Positions 28,996 to 41,289 of a stretch of DNA of 64,000 bases are shown here, in pieces; the stretch's first letter is position 1, and each line of letters begins with the position of its first letter. Below the pieces are notes generated by a model that saw nothing but the letters and a program-made list of their open reading frames with translations, did not search any database and was not told the origin of the DNA. The stretch is from Saccharina japonica. Its lineage: Eukaryota > Sar > Phaeophyceae > Laminariales > Laminariaceae. Made by a program: the position numbers and the translations under genes. The stretch lies in the NCBI GenBank assembly GCA_008828725.1, contig MEHQ01001521.1, positions 70,065 to 134,064 of the forward strand. Reading direction: 5' to 3'.

Positions 28996-30409
28996 TATAT
29001 ATATATGTCTTCTCCCAGATCGTATCAAGTAATATATAGTGAACAGATTAGAGCATAGATCAGAAACCTAGCATGACGGAGGACCACCTTACATGCACAC
29101 ACATAGATACAGCAAGGTCACCCCGACATGGTCAATTCACATGAAGGTTAGGGTCACGTGGTGAGATACCCGGAAAATTTTACCGACTTCCATTGGGCGG
29201 TGAAAATTTGGTCTCACATCGTCCTAAACCCCTGAAACTTGGTGCACATACCATGCGCCAAGGGAGGAGTTGATGATGCATGACAATAAGTCAGGCGTAT
29301 TGCACTCATGGAACAAACGCCTTGCCAATGACCGACCACACGACCAAGGAGACGGAGCACCGAGCGGTACGTAGATATCTTGATATCTTGAAGGATAGAA
29401 GCCGGTACAAAGTGTAGGGGGATCGTTGGCCAAGCTTTCGGCAGCGAAGGTCTATTCGAGAGCATTTAATGGGGTAGCTACCCATGGTGAAGCGTACATA
29501 CGATGGAGGAAGCGACGTACGGGGCATTCCGAAGTGTGAGTAAGACTTTGTGTTATGCAAGCCGTCCTTGAACCTTGCACGGTAAAAATGACCTCCCTGG
29601 AGGAAAGTAACCAGTACAGCAGCTGGGCAAGAAGATAGAAGATACGATCGTGGGACGCCAGGATGGTTACCATGCAGATCGCCTGGCAAAAACATGGGGT
29701 GCTTGTGTTAAGGGTGTTGAAATTGGCTCTAGGCTACGAGCCCGTGTTGGAGACACTATTTAGTGTGGTGCACCGGCAAAAGAACTGAAAGACACCAAAC
29801 CCTCAACGAGTACTAGAATTGGAAAGTCCCAGTAACTTGAACACTTCCCACTACAAACATGAAAACAAACAAGCTGGAGATAGTCTCGGAAGAGGTTTGG
29901 AGAAAGACGGCGAGGCAGGGTGGGTGGAGTAAGAAATATTGGAAGGGTAAAGTACTAGTAGTGCTGGTATTCGGAGTTCCTAGCGACATGACGAGAATAT
30001 AATTCAAGAAGAAGTGCAACGAAGTAGGACTATACTGCTTTGCATTATGACAAGTAGAAAGGGAGGGAGAGCTTTTTCGAGTCACGCTTAAACCGAAAGC
30101 GAGCATGGAGTGGCAGAGGCTAGAGACAGAAAAAAGTGTCGGCATGGATTAGAAGACTAGGATAGAGAGTGTGTATAGCTAATGGAATAGCGAATCTAAG
30201 ACGTAGTCCTAGGGTAAACGGAGGTAAGGGGAGGCAGGAAACGTATGTGGCCCAAAGGGAAGGGGAGAGAAAAACAGCGGCGTAGAGCAAGAAGACAAAA
30301 CCGGAAACGGAAAAAGTGATAAAGCTCAAAGAAGAGAACACAGAAATAGCAGCGAAGGAGAAAAAACGAAAGACAAGAGTCGAGCGAACAGTGAAACGAA
30401 GAATAAGCT

Positions 30410-31190
30410 GATAATAGGATCATGGAACGTATGTGGATTCGCCACGGAAAAGCGCAAGAGGATAGAAATAGCCGAACAAGTAAGTGAGCGCGACCTAGAC
30501 ATAGTGGGGATTCAAAAGTCGTGGGAAAAAGAGGGGGGGGGGATAGGATGCAAAATAGGAGAGTACACATGGATAGGGAAAAAGAGGAAGAGACAGGATA
30601 ACCATAGTAGGGGGCGGGGGGGTAGGGTTCCTAGTCAAAGAATACCTGTGTGACATAATAGAAGTGATCAAGGGCATGAAATTCGACGAAAGCATCTGGA
30701 TCAAGATACCAGGGGAGGGGAGCGAAATCTTATTTCTTAGGAAACGTATATCTGCCCCCAGATTCGAGTCGAAGAGTACGGTAAACGCTATACAGAAGAA
30801 GTGCGGAGAAATAGCAGTAGATGTACAAAAATATAAAAGACAAGGAGAAGTAGTAGTAGCGGGAGATTTTAATTCAAGAATTGGGAAGGCAAGCAACCCG
30901 AACGAGAGCATTGGGCAGTATGGGGAAGTAACAAAAAATAAGCACAGGGAAGAGATGTTAAAGTACCTCAAGAACAATGAGATGAAGACACTGAACGGTA
31001 GAGTAAAAAAGCCAGAGCCAGAATGGACTAGACAGTGCATACAAAAGGGAGAAAGCTCCGTTCTTGAATTTATAGTGGTAGATAATGGAAGCATTTAATA
31101 TAATAGTAAGGAAACGGAAGTGCATGTATGCGCAGCGGGCGTAGGAACTACGGATCACTGCCTAATATGGACAGACAGCCAGCAGACGAG
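30410..31190 (+). pseudogene. LINE ORF2, endonuclease part
   Basis: The frame with GSWNVCGFATEKRKRIEIAE lies near 30417-30530, then shifts. The piece 30664-31098 holds IKIPGEG, GEVVVAGDFNSRIG and LEFIVVDN, and TTDHCLIW follows in another frame. This is the order of an apurinic-type endonuclease domain. Catalytic-type residues N, D/N and D/H remain visible, but the frame is interrupted. Confidence 0.75.
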
Positions 31191-31899
31191 AGTTTTAAAA
31201 AATAGGCAGGTAGCAAACTGTACAGATGGCGAATAGATAAACTACAAGTAAAAGAAAAACGGGAAGAATTTCAAGAAAAGATGCCCAAACATGCAGAGCG
31301 TTTTTCCGTGCTGTTGGAAAGCATAGGTACGACCGAGAACAACATGGAGAGGGGTAGTGCAGGAGCGAGGATACTAGAAGGATGGGAACAATTGGTCAAG
31401 ACCACAGCAAGTAAAGTAATAGGGAAGAAGTTGACAACATGCAACAGAGCAGTAAAATGGTGAGATGAAGAAGTAACGGAGGCTAGAAGAGTAAGGGAAA
31501 AGGCACACCCAAGATACGCATCGAGCAAAACTACGTCAGGATGGGAGGAGTATGGTATTGCTAGAAAGAAAGTAAAAAAGGTGGTTGAGAAGAAGAAGAA
31601 GGGGGTATGGAAAGACTTCGCTGATAAAACGAATGAAGCCTTCGATGGAGGGATGAAGCAGATGTGGGTAGGGATAAAAGGGATACCTGGTACTGGGCAA
31701 ACAAACAGGAGAGGCAGACACGGGGAGAGCTACATTACGAGCGCAGAACGGTAAAACGGTTAGTAGTTCGAAGGGGAAAAGGGAAGTGCTGGTAGAGCAC
31801 TACCGCAAGCTAGGAACGCCCACAACCAGCGAAACGTTCGACGAATAATTTCAGAAGGGAATCAAGGCGTGGGCAGAGGCGACCGTAAATATATCAGAA

Positions 31900-34024
31900 A
31901 GGGAAGACATTGGTTCAGAAGGGTTACCGGGAGAGTTCACTAGGGAAGAAGTAACGAAGTGTGTAGCTAAACTTAAGAAAAGAAAGGCAGCAGGGGCAGA
32001 CCAAACAGTGAATGAATTTATGAAGTACGGGGGAGAAGGAATGCTTACCATGATGGTTAGGTTGTATAACTGGATATGGAAAAACGAGTACGCACCTAAG
32101 AGATGGAGAGAAGGAGCAGTAGTAAACTTGTTTAAGAAAGGAGATAAGGCTGACCCGGGTAACTATAGGGGGATAACGTTACTAAGCACTGTAGGTAAAA
32201 CGTTTTGTAAGGTTTTGAGCTATAGAATGGGAACAATGATGGAGAACGAAGACAATGATGGAGAACGAAGACAAACATTAGCGAAGGGGAAGCAGGAGTT
32301 AGGCCAAATCGTCGCTGCGTAGATCATGTGTACACATTAGGTAAGATAATCCAAGGTAGGAAAGACGCGGGGCTAACAACGTACTGTTTTTTCTAGATGT
32401 ACAGAAGGCCTACGACACAGTATGGAGAAATGGACTGTGGAAAAGGCTGTGGGAAGTAGGGATCAGAGGAAAAATGCGGAGAATGATGAAGAAGATGACG
32501 GAAAGTGCGAGGAGTGCTGTGATGCTGGACAGGGAAATATCGAAGTATGTTGATATCCTACAACGAGTTGCACAGGGATGTAAGCTATTACCTAACATAT
32601 TCAAGATATACAGTAATGACATGATAGTAGCAGTAGAAGCAGCATCGCAGGGGGTCACGGTGGGGGAGATACGGTGTCGGGATTGATGTTTGCGGATGAA
32701 TTCGTGAGCATATGAAAAACACCCGAAGGACTGCAGAAATAAATAAAAAAGGCACTAGAGTACACTAAAAAATGGAGAGTGTCGGCGAACGTTAAAAAGT
32801 GCGCAGTAGTTGTATGTAACGGAGATAAGGAGAGTCCGGTACCTTCTAAGTAGAAGTGGGGAGAAGATCAAATACCGATCGTAGACCAGTATACATACCT
32901 TGACGTAGAGATCTCCAAAGCCTGCTCTTGGAATGCACACATCACAAAAACAAATAGGCAAGGGTAAAGCACACGTAGGCAAGATAGAAGCGATCCTAAC
33001 AGACTCGCACCTTGACACTACAATTAAGACATGTATCCTGATGAATGTGATTGTACCAAAACTAGAGTTGCAGGGGAAGTATGAGAAGGGAACGCGAAGC
33101 TTGTAAAGCAGCTGGAAACAGTACAGATGACAGCCGCTAAAAACATATAAGGATGCTCAAGTACGACGAGTACTACAGTATTAAGAGCAGAACTGGGAAT
33201 GTGCCCACTTAAGACAAATAGATACGTACGCAGGTTGAAATGGCAATATGAAGTAAAGAACATGCCAAGTAAGAGGTTCAGCCATAGTTGATAAAACTAT
33301 ATGGGAGAAAGTAAACAAAGGGCGAGCTGGAATAAGGTGGGATAGCGTAGTCGAGAAAGTATTGAAGGATATAGGAAACCAAAAAGAGATGCTGGCCATA
33401 GAGGAGTTTGGGAGGTACAAGGCAGAAGTAAAAGAAAATATCGAAAGAAGAGAAAGGCTAGCGTTAAGAAAAAATGTGGAAGCGGAGGAGCACTTAGAGA
33501 TATACGGCGGGTTAAAATAGGGGATAGGAATGAAAACGTATTTGCACGTCCCACTGGACTTCGCGAAAACGCTGAAACTGCGATTTCGTGTAGGGAACCT
33601 GGACCTGCCAGAAAGAAGAAAAAGGTTTACGAGTAGCCGGGAGGAGGAGGAAGTAGATGCACATGTGTGCCCATGTGGCAAAGCAGTAGATAGTAGAATT
33701 CACATAGCGGGAGAATGTGAAATGCACAAGGAGGAACGGGATGTGTTAGAAGAGGAAATGAGGAAAATAGACGAATATGACATGGAGAAGCTTGGTACAC
33801 TAGATAGTAGCGAGAAAACGATCGCCATCTTAGGAGATAGATGGTGGCCAAAGGGGGCGAAACAGGAAGGGGGTAGGATTAGCAAAACGTTTTTTTGTAA
33901 TAATTGGAAACAACGTAATGAGCGCCCAAATGTTGGAGGTATCTCTATCAGGAGTAGGAACGGTGCTCCGTCTCGAAATGGATGCGTGGTCATTGGTCAA
34001 ATGACTAAGGCAAGCAACAAATGA
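31900..34024 (+). pseudogene. LINE ORF2, reverse transcriptase and C-terminal part
   Basis: Open pieces at 32008-32322 (RWREGAVVNLFKKGDKADPG), 32474-32686 and 33530-34024 carry finger, palm and C-terminal sequences in order. VDQYTYLDVEISKACSWNAH (near 32880) is the post-catalytic segment common in LINEs. The last piece has HVCPCGKAVDSRIHIAGEC, a zinc-knuckle-like end. Several stops and frameshifts separate the pieces. Confidence 0.8.
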
Positions 34025-34045
34025 GTATGCCCCCCCCCCCCCCCG

Positions 34046-34200
34046 GTATGATTAGTGCCTTGATTATTACAGCACGATGAGGTCACCATTTCCATCGTTC
34101 GTAGATCGTTGTCAAATTGCTCCTGCTTGCCGTCACCGCGAAATAAGTATCCACCCCTGAGCGCTCGGCTCAGTAGTGCCCACAACAAATATCCTCCTGC
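34046..34200 (-). repeat. Right part of the fold-back repeat split by the LINE
   Basis: GTGCCTTGATTATTACAGCA and GCTCGGCTCAGTAGTGCCCA match GTGCCTTGACTACAATAGCA and GTTCGGCTCAGGAGTGCCCA at 28153-28275. It continues the repeat broken off at 28571. Confidence 0.65.
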
Positions 34201-34780
34201 CCATTCTATTGTAGAACGAGGGATACGACCCACGAATCTTTTTTTCGGGTGAAGATTTGAGAACAACCGTTATACCACCGGCGGCAGCCGGTTAAAACCC
34301 GAACAACTCACCAACTTGTATTATGTTTATATCTATGCAGGCGTCTACGGAGCAATCCAAAACATCACAGATCCACCCGCACTGAGTAATCATGGATGTA
34401 TACCATGCAGAATCCACGACGATGTGCGCGTGTGTTCTCCGCATTAAACCGTTGTTTTTACCCGTCGACATCCAGTCAGTCCACCCAGTGTCCGTGCCGA
34501 TCCTTCATCCCAAGAGAGATACAAGCTCTGTGGTCACAAAACCACGGCACAAACATACTAAACCTTACTTGTAATGCAGCAAGGACGGTAGACGATGCAA
34601 TGACATACGCCACAGTAAGTACTGGACACGATGCAGGAGACGTGCAATATTACGTACCCGCGAGAGCAGTGCATCACCAGCCCTCCGCCCAGAAACTGTG
34701 TCCAAATTATTCGGCAGTCCCAGCACGACGCGGAGATCGTACAGCAGCATATATGGCATAATCCGGCATAATCTGTGCAG

Positions 34781-34941
34781 TAGGAAGGAGGGGCGAAGTC
34801 AGAGGCGAAGGAGAGGGGCCACCGGGCGCCTCGTCGCCAGGAAAAACAGGTGTTTCCCTGGAGTACAAGCTGGCACTGAGGGGCCTCTCTATGCTGCTAA
34901 AGGGGGAAGAGAAGAGACCCGAAAACTGCTGCCACCAATGA
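34781..34941 (+). CDS. Weak candidate terminal exon
   Basis: ATCTGTGCAG precedes a phase-1 frame reading GASSPGKTGVSLEYKLALRG then LSMLLKGEEKRPENC, and a TGA. Third positions favour G/C. A donor-like ACA/GTAAGT at 34615 could supply the preceding exon (RTVDDAMTYAT), but phase and identity are unproven. Confidence 0.25.
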
Positions 34942-35511
34942 CGTGGGGATGGAACATTGACACGGAGTAGGGTAAACGAGGGTTTCGCGGAAGGTGCAAC
35001 TATTTTGTAGGAGCCTTCACGAAGGGAGAGTGGTATGTGTAGTGATGGAAGAGAGAGTACAACAGTAGTAAATACTGCTGTGGTATTAGGCGAAGTTTTT
35101 CGATTTAAGTCGCAATGGAACATGTATATACGATACTTTGTCGGAAGAAAAAACATAGTATTATGCGAAGTATAGTAATATACATAATAGTTTACTACCT
35201 GGTACAAAACATATGGGGAGGAGCGTGAGAGCGGCGATTAGGCCCGACGCTAGAAAAAATTATCAATGATTGTTACGGCCAGCAGAACCGCACGTCCGAA
35301 GCTGTACTGATGCAATGACATTAACTCCAGGGTGTCATCTCGCATGTTGCAGTCCCATAGGAGGTTTATTCCACTTGTTGATGTGTTTTTGACGAATACG
35401 CCGAGTAGAACTTGTTAATGTCACTTTTTCGACACGATGTCTATGGTTGACGCACTGCAGTACGCTGTGTACGAAGCGAAGGGGTATATTCCCCAACCAT
35501 TGTTGATTGGC

Positions 35512-35725
35512 TTAGGGCCCGAATTAACGAGTATAAAATAAATTCAATTTGGAAAAAATAAAATTCAAGTTCGCTTTTCATTGGCCGACACACGCACCAG
35601 CATCAAACATTATGCCCCAAGATCCTAATCTTTGGTGCTGGTGTGTGTGTTGACCAATGAAAAGCGGATTTGATTTTTTTTTTCCAAATTGACTTTTTTT
35701 TCTTCTTCGTTAAAACGGGCCCTTA
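35512..35725. mobile_element. GGGCCC-ended MITE, copy 1
   Basis: It begins TTAGGGCCCGAATTAACGAG and ends CGTTAAAACGGGCCCTTA. Long inverted arms (CAATTTGGAAAAA with TTTTTTCCAAATTG; CATTGGCCGACACACGCACC with GTGTGTTGACCAATG) meet in the centre, so it is a fold-back MITE. TTA at both edges suggests a 3-bp target duplication as in PIF/Harbinger-type elements (inference). Copy 2 is at 63465-63681. Confidence 0.75.
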
Positions 35726-35729
35726 CAGT

Positions 35730-38140
35730 AGTAGGGTTAGAGTTAGGGTTTGAGAATATCATCATAAAAGTACTAAATAAATATATACCCGTCTTGTTGT
35801 ACACAGTAACCCTTAACCCATAGTACTGCACCGAGCAATGTACCCTTTCCTGTTCGGACCCTTTGGAGTATCTTACCTTTGTCCATGGTGAGTCGATTGA
35901 GATACTGTGCGCCCCCCCCCCCCCGATTCACGTCCGTTAACTGTGTTGTCGGCGTTGCGTTGTTGACGTTTTGGTTTGTTGGCGATTGAGTTGTTGAACT
36001 TGCTGCTGACGTTGAAGCGGCTGACGTTTGAATGTGTTGAACCTTTGATGAATATATGTTGACGTTTGTTTGCGTCGTTGACGTTTGTTTTTGTTGCGCT
36101 GGGGCTGGGAGGCTATGGGCTATGACCCTCCAAAAAAAGGAGGCGTGGGCCACGAAATGAAGGGCATCGCACTGACGGCGGGGAGGGGGGACAGTAGTAC
36201 CAGTGAGAACGTCGGCTTCGTGATGTCGGGCGCATTCAATGAGTTTACTCATGGCCCCCTCGAAGAAGGTAGCAGGATTATCCGACACTTTTCATGGACG
36301 ATCTAAAGTGAAATCAGGGCTACTAAAAAGTGTGTATCATGTTTTGTGCCGCAGTAAGTACAACAATAGTAGTACGTGCTGTAAACAACACACAGCAGCT
36401 ATGGGCTATGACCCTCCAAAAGCCATAGCCCATAGCACAGCAGTATTATCAGAGTGAAAGGAAGAACCACAGAGGTATTGTTGCAAATAACGCAAGTTTG
36501 GGTGAGGTGAACTAGCAGGACTCCACGCCAGTGGTCAGTAAGGGAGCTCGAAGTTAGGGTGGGACCACCGGCCGGCGCAGGAGGCCTCATCCAATCCGAT
36601 ACTTTCAGTAATTGATCCGCAACAGAGAGAAATAATACCATACATAGTATATTTCAAGTAGTTGCGGTCATTTCCAGGAAATGCTGTCGCGCCGAGGCAG
36701 GCACCTTCAGTGCGGATAGTATACCCGTGGCCGAGGGCCCCCTGGGGCCTCTTCCAATCCAATACTTATATTATGTGATCTGCAACAGAGAGAAATAACA
36801 CAATAGTACTATCAGAGTGAAAGGAAGAACCAACGAAGAAAAAGTGACGTTGTCAAATCAGAGTGACAGATATCGCGACTTAAGGGGCTGTCCCTTCGGC
36901 ATGATCAGCGACGGCTTCGAAACGCTCAACTAACGATGAGGCGGGAGGGAAGTGCGCTCCGGTGAGAGACCAAGTGTTCCTCTATTCTTACATCTCTTAC
37001 ATCAAGGAGTTGTTGCGAGGTGTGGCGAGTTATACCTGGTAGAACGCACTCACCCATCAGTGCCACTACTAGAATAATTGCAGCGCACCAAAAGTATCAT
37101 GTTTCGTACTCCTGTAATACAATATTGAACATAACATACCGTTCCACGTGCGCGCGGGCGATGGCGCGGCCAAACGAACCATATTGCTCAGGAGAGTCCC
37201 ACCCCGGAATGGAGAGCCTCAGTGCACCAACCAATATGGTCAGGTAGGTATTGTTAAACGTCGTGCCATCCGATCGTGTGCAGCGTGAGGAGTGTCATAA
37301 AGTAACCAGCTCGTCATCAGAGCTAGAGGGCCTTCGCACGAGAACCATTCAATATTAGACGGAGTTATATTCTTCTCATTATTGGAGTTAAACTACCTGC
37401 TGTACACATACCTCAATAGCTGTCTGTGAGTTCGACCGATGCCACCGATTGAGTTGTTGCCATTCAGCTTTAGACCAACAATGCTGCAGGGTGCCGTTTA
37501 CGTCCCTTCATTTCAGCCCCTCAGAGCGACTCGGCAAAGAGACTACGACCCTAATTATGTACGCTCTAAAGCTTTTAAGTTTTTTTGAGTCCACGGCAAT
37601 ATGCACCGTCACGGGATTTTTTGGTTACGATGCTGCACCAACTACATGTTTTCAACGCCGAGGTTGAGTGAGGCAAGAGGTAAAAGCTACGCCCGCGGAT
37701 GACCTAAACGCGGGAATGGCAATGAGGGGAAGAAAGTGCTGAAGTATTCTCGTGATAAAAACGCAAGGCGCGTACCGTAGTGGGGAGGGGGGGGAAACGC
37801 CTACTTAGCGACCCCGGATATGAGCTGCGACAAAAGGAGAGATAGAAAATAAGGGAGATGATAATGAATGGGATGGAGTGGAGGGGGGGGGGGGGGGGGG
37901 AAAAAAAACCCCCCCCCCCCGGAGCAGGGGCGAAAAAGAACTCCCCACCCCCGGTAGCATGAGTATTTACACTGTGCAAGCTTCGCGATACGTCGGGTGC
38001 GCGTGTTCCATATATTACATGTAAACAATATGATACCTGGTAATGATACGTACGGTATTTATTTTTCGTGAATCCGACCGATTTCGTTTTGAAGCCAATC
38101 AGTCACATCGGTCTGGACATACGTATGAGGTGCGCGCCGC
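35730..38140. other. Intergenic region with short dispersed repeats
   Basis: 35940-36090 has degenerate GTTGACGTT words. 36402-36439 is a small perfect hairpin (CTATGGGCTATG with CATAGCCCATAG). Two related blocks ending GCAACAGAGAGAAATAA (36530-36640 and 36740-36810) share CATCCAATCC-type cores with 24110-24170 and 56370-56420. 37745-37885 is a plus-strand SINE-body copy. No exon is supported. Confidence 0.5.
37883..37920. repeat. Compound homopolymer G18-A8-C12
   Basis: Eighteen G, eight A and twelve C follow one another without interruption, so the strand could fold into a pure G:C stem with an A loop. It follows a SINE-body copy. An assembly or sequencing artefact cannot be excluded. Confidence 0.85.
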
Positions 38141-38141
38141 A

Positions 38142-38465
38142 CATACGCCGGGGTGGTCGACTACCGTTTTTGGCTTCGATACCTAACCGCGGATACTGGG
38201 TGAACCGTGAAGAGCAACAGCAGCAGCAGCAGCGGCGGGAGGGGCGGAGGTTAGTTCAGATTCCAAAACACCCTACGTACGAGTAGTAGTCAAATAATTG
38301 GTTCATACGCCGGGGTGGTCGACTACCGTTTTTGGCTTCGATACCTAACCGCGGATACTGGGTGAACCGTGAAGAGCAACAGCAGCAGCAGCAGCGGCGG
38401 GAGGGGCGGAGGTTAGTTCAGATTCCGAAACACCCTACGTACGAGTAGTAGTCAAATAATTGGTT
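38142..38465. repeat. 162-bp tandem duplication
   Basis: Two almost identical units (38142-38303, 38304-38465) begin CATACGCCGGGGTGGTCGAC and include a short CAG run (GCAACAGCAGCAGCAGCAGC). The near identity means a recent event. No exon was confirmed inside. Confidence 0.85.
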
Positions 38466-38497
38466 GTATCGTTGAAACTCTTCCTACACCAAAATAC

Positions 38498-38690
38498 CTG
38501 CCAGAGAGTGTCCACCATCGCCACCCACACAGTAAGAGCAAATCGGGAGCGACCCGCCGACGGCTCCTTGGTACGCTCCAGTGCCGAATTGCTGTACCAG
38601 GCATGCATGTAGATGGAAACGCACGTGCCGCTGTTTGTAGTAGTGGACGCGTAGAGATTGTCGGACATTAGGCACACGGTAACCATGAAG
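38498..38690 (-). CDS. Candidate exon of an unknown minus-strand gene
   Basis: On the minus strand, GCACTCACCAG precedes FMVTVCLMSDNLYASTTTNS and SGTCVSIYMHAWYSNSALER, ending at CTGGCAG/GTATTT. Third positions are mostly G/C. The end (RFALTVWVAMVDTLW) is hydrophobic and could be a membrane segment. An overlapping frame is also open, so the reading is not certain. No family recognised. Confidence 0.35.
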
Positions 38691-39129
38691 CTGGTGAGTG
38701 CAATATTCCAGCATCTTCCTCTCTACCCTTGAGAGCCATCGTCTTTTCGCCCACAATGCCCTTATTCCTTGTCACTGCTGTATCCGGAAATATAATAATC
38801 ATTTGATCTGATTTGATCAATAATATAAAGCTGAAACGATCCTTGCATTTTCGGACAGAAGGACAAGCGCATGTCCTGTTTCCGCACAGACAGGTTCGTT
38901 GTTCGTGATCACCTGATTCAAGTCGCCCTCCCCATGAGAGGACTACACACCATGCTCCAGGTCGTCGGAGGATGTGAGCGCTCATCCTCCTCCGGCGACA
39001 AAGCGGGCGGTGTCCCCCTCCTTCGTCTGCAAGCGATGCTGATGATGGGCGCTGGGTGTGTATGGGCGATGCTGAGTGGGCGCTGGGGCTACTTACACGG
39101 TAGGGAACAGCAAAAGACAAAGCCCTGAG

Positions 39130-40540
39130 CGAGACGAAGAGGGACCAGAAGAACCCCGATTATTTTCTGAGAAACTTCTCCGGGATGAATTTCAATGAGA
39201 CATTACTAATGTAGTGGTGGAGCATCAACAATTTTGTCTATTAGGCTGTGGGCCAATTTCGTGAAAACTACGAGGAGTGCAGATGAAGTGCCAGGGGGGG
39301 GAGGGGGCGAAGTTGGAATATGTTAATATTCGATCGACCACTATATACTGACTGTGATGGGGCTCGCCGTAGGAAAAGTATAGGGGAACAAGCTTCCAAG
39401 AAAAATGATAATGCCAGGCTCTGGGGTGCTTTGACGCACGATGTGCAGGATTGGATGTGCAACCGGAACCTATATATATATGGGGTATGAAGATACAAAA
39501 GAAAATGTAGACTCATACCCCACAGACCGGAACAGATGGAGTATACCTACTACCCGGTGGACGATCAATGCGAGAGCTTTCAAGCTGGACCATTGATTGG
39601 TCGGTCAGGACGCGAGGTACTCTGCGTCGCCACCCCTACAGCAGTGTCAGAAGTGTTGCAGCGTATCGCTGTTGTTCTGTTAAGTTGTCAACGAGAGCGC
39701 ACCCCCAAACAACGAACGTACAAATTAGTGTAAACATTTATATCGCAAGATAGGCATGCATACGTACTGCTGTGGGCTGGTCTGATAAACAAGTGAACAT
39801 TCAAGCACAGAGTATCATCAGTACTGGAGAATATTACGGCAGAATACCGCCTGCTCATGTACGAAACCCGCATACTTCTACAGAACTTCAACTCTGCCGT
39901 ACCTGCCCACGGGTGGTTTTACCTGGTATTACTGTAGTTTTGCTTGAGAAATGGTATTTTTCACACTAGCATTTCTACTGTAACTTCAAGAACAATCGCT
40001 CCCGAATTCCTTGATTCCGAGGGGACTATCTCAGGCTGCGACTTTCTCGTGGGGGCTTTTTGGCTTTTTCTTATGCCATACACCTTATCATGAGAGTGCC
40101 CGTATAGTGCAAGAGGTCTGTATGTGCCAATTCTAAAAAGCCTAGCAGGATCAAGGGTTTGAAGGGGGGTGGACAAAATCCAAACCAATTTTCGCGCGAC
40201 AGCGTCTCGAGCTTCGTGTTATTACGGTAAGTGCGCCACATCCATCCCCGATATACCGTCCGTGTGGCGGAAGACACGCGGCACCGGCGGGCGGTATTCT
40301 TATTGGCCACGATGCGAGGACGTTTGTGCTTGCTTGTTTCGACGCTTGTTTTTACCGAACGATTTGGTACAGTCGCTGATTATCAATCATTTGGATGCAT
40401 GCACCCCCCCCTGAAATAAGTTGGGCGGGCGGGAGGCTGTGCACGCAAACAGTGACGTTTTTTTTTACTGGACGTCATTGCTGCCATAGAAGGAGCGCCA
40501 GAACAAACAGCAATAGACGCGTTGTAGGGTAGAGGTTTTG
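39130..40540. other. Intergenic region, no feature seen
   Basis: Only short overlapping frames without splice or codon-bias support were found. Homopolymer and TATATA runs occur, but no repeat family of the window was recognised. Confidence 0.4.
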
Positions 40541-40544
40541 TTTT

Positions 40545-40735
40545 GTTTTTCTCCATCTCAGTTATTATCTTCGCCCTTCCTTGCCCTCTTCTTCCTATTC
40601 ATAGTCGTAACTGAGATCCGGGGTCACAACGTAGGCGCTTCTCCCTCCTGCCCACTGCGGTTCGTGCCTCCTTGCGTTTTATCGCGAGAAGACTCCTCCA
40701 GCCCTTTCTTTCTCTCGTCGACTCGCATCGAATAT
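40545..40735 (-). repeat. SINE-body repeat, head missing
   Basis: The plus strand reads GTCGTAACTGAGATCCGGGG, then TGCCCACTGCGGTTCGTGCC and GTTTTATCGCGAG, matching 25100-25200. The tRNA-like head present at 25303-25385 is absent. Confidence 0.6.
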
Positions 40736-41289
40736 AAGCATATTATGTACGTACGTACAGTAGCAATTACATGTTGCGAGGCTCCGCTCCGCATGTATAC
40801 CCATACCCCACCCCCAACAACCGGCTTTCTTGAGCAAAAAGTTGAAAGCTATTGGTAAGCGACCGACCCACAACCGATCCCCTCTGTCGCCTATTAATAG
40901 GCGGCTAACGAAATATATTGTACGCTAAACAGCTGCAGTAGTACTGCTGTGCACCCGCATACGATTCAAAGGCATCGGGTATAATATGGAAGTTACTGCT
41001 GCTATAGCTCCTCACCAGTTCGTTAGTTGTTGTGACGGTGGAGGGATCCCGTCAGTGAAAACCTGTGGTTGCTCAAAAGTGCCAATTTCTTACCGTACCG
41101 TATTGTAGCCAGTGTTTTACATGCGACTCGGTTCCTCCAGTAGTACGTACGACTATATATAGTAACCTGTTGGATATTATGGCAATGGTCTTCCGGCGAC
41201 ATATGCATGTGATCATGCTATGTACTGTAAATACCAAGAAGGATAATACCACTACTACAGCAGTATTACAGTACATACTACCGGGTACC

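Larger units (their letters stand above)
28572..34045 (+). mobile_element. Degenerate LINE (APE-type endonuclease plus reverse transcriptase) with poly-C 3' end
   Basis: The ends are set by the interrupted repeat on both sides. The 5' part starts GGTTGGCGTCG and includes 62-bp tandem repeats. Endonuclease motifs appear as GSWNVCGF (near 30420), AGDFNSRIG (near 30860) and TTDHCLIW (near 31150). Reverse transcriptase motifs appear as KAAGADQTVNEF (near 31990), FLDVQKAYDTVW (near 32390), VAQGCKLLPNIFKIY (near 32570) and FADE in place of the usual FADD (near 32690). A C-terminal CPCG..H....C knuckle lies near 33670. The reading frame is broken repeatedly by stops and frameshifts, so the copy is dead. 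It ends ATGAGTATG plus 16 C. The clade was not determined. Confidence 0.85.

Noticed and set aside
30120-33993. Several minus-strand frames of 100-200 residues
   Set aside because: They are antisense shadows of the LINE, rich in Ser, Phe and Leu and without motifs.
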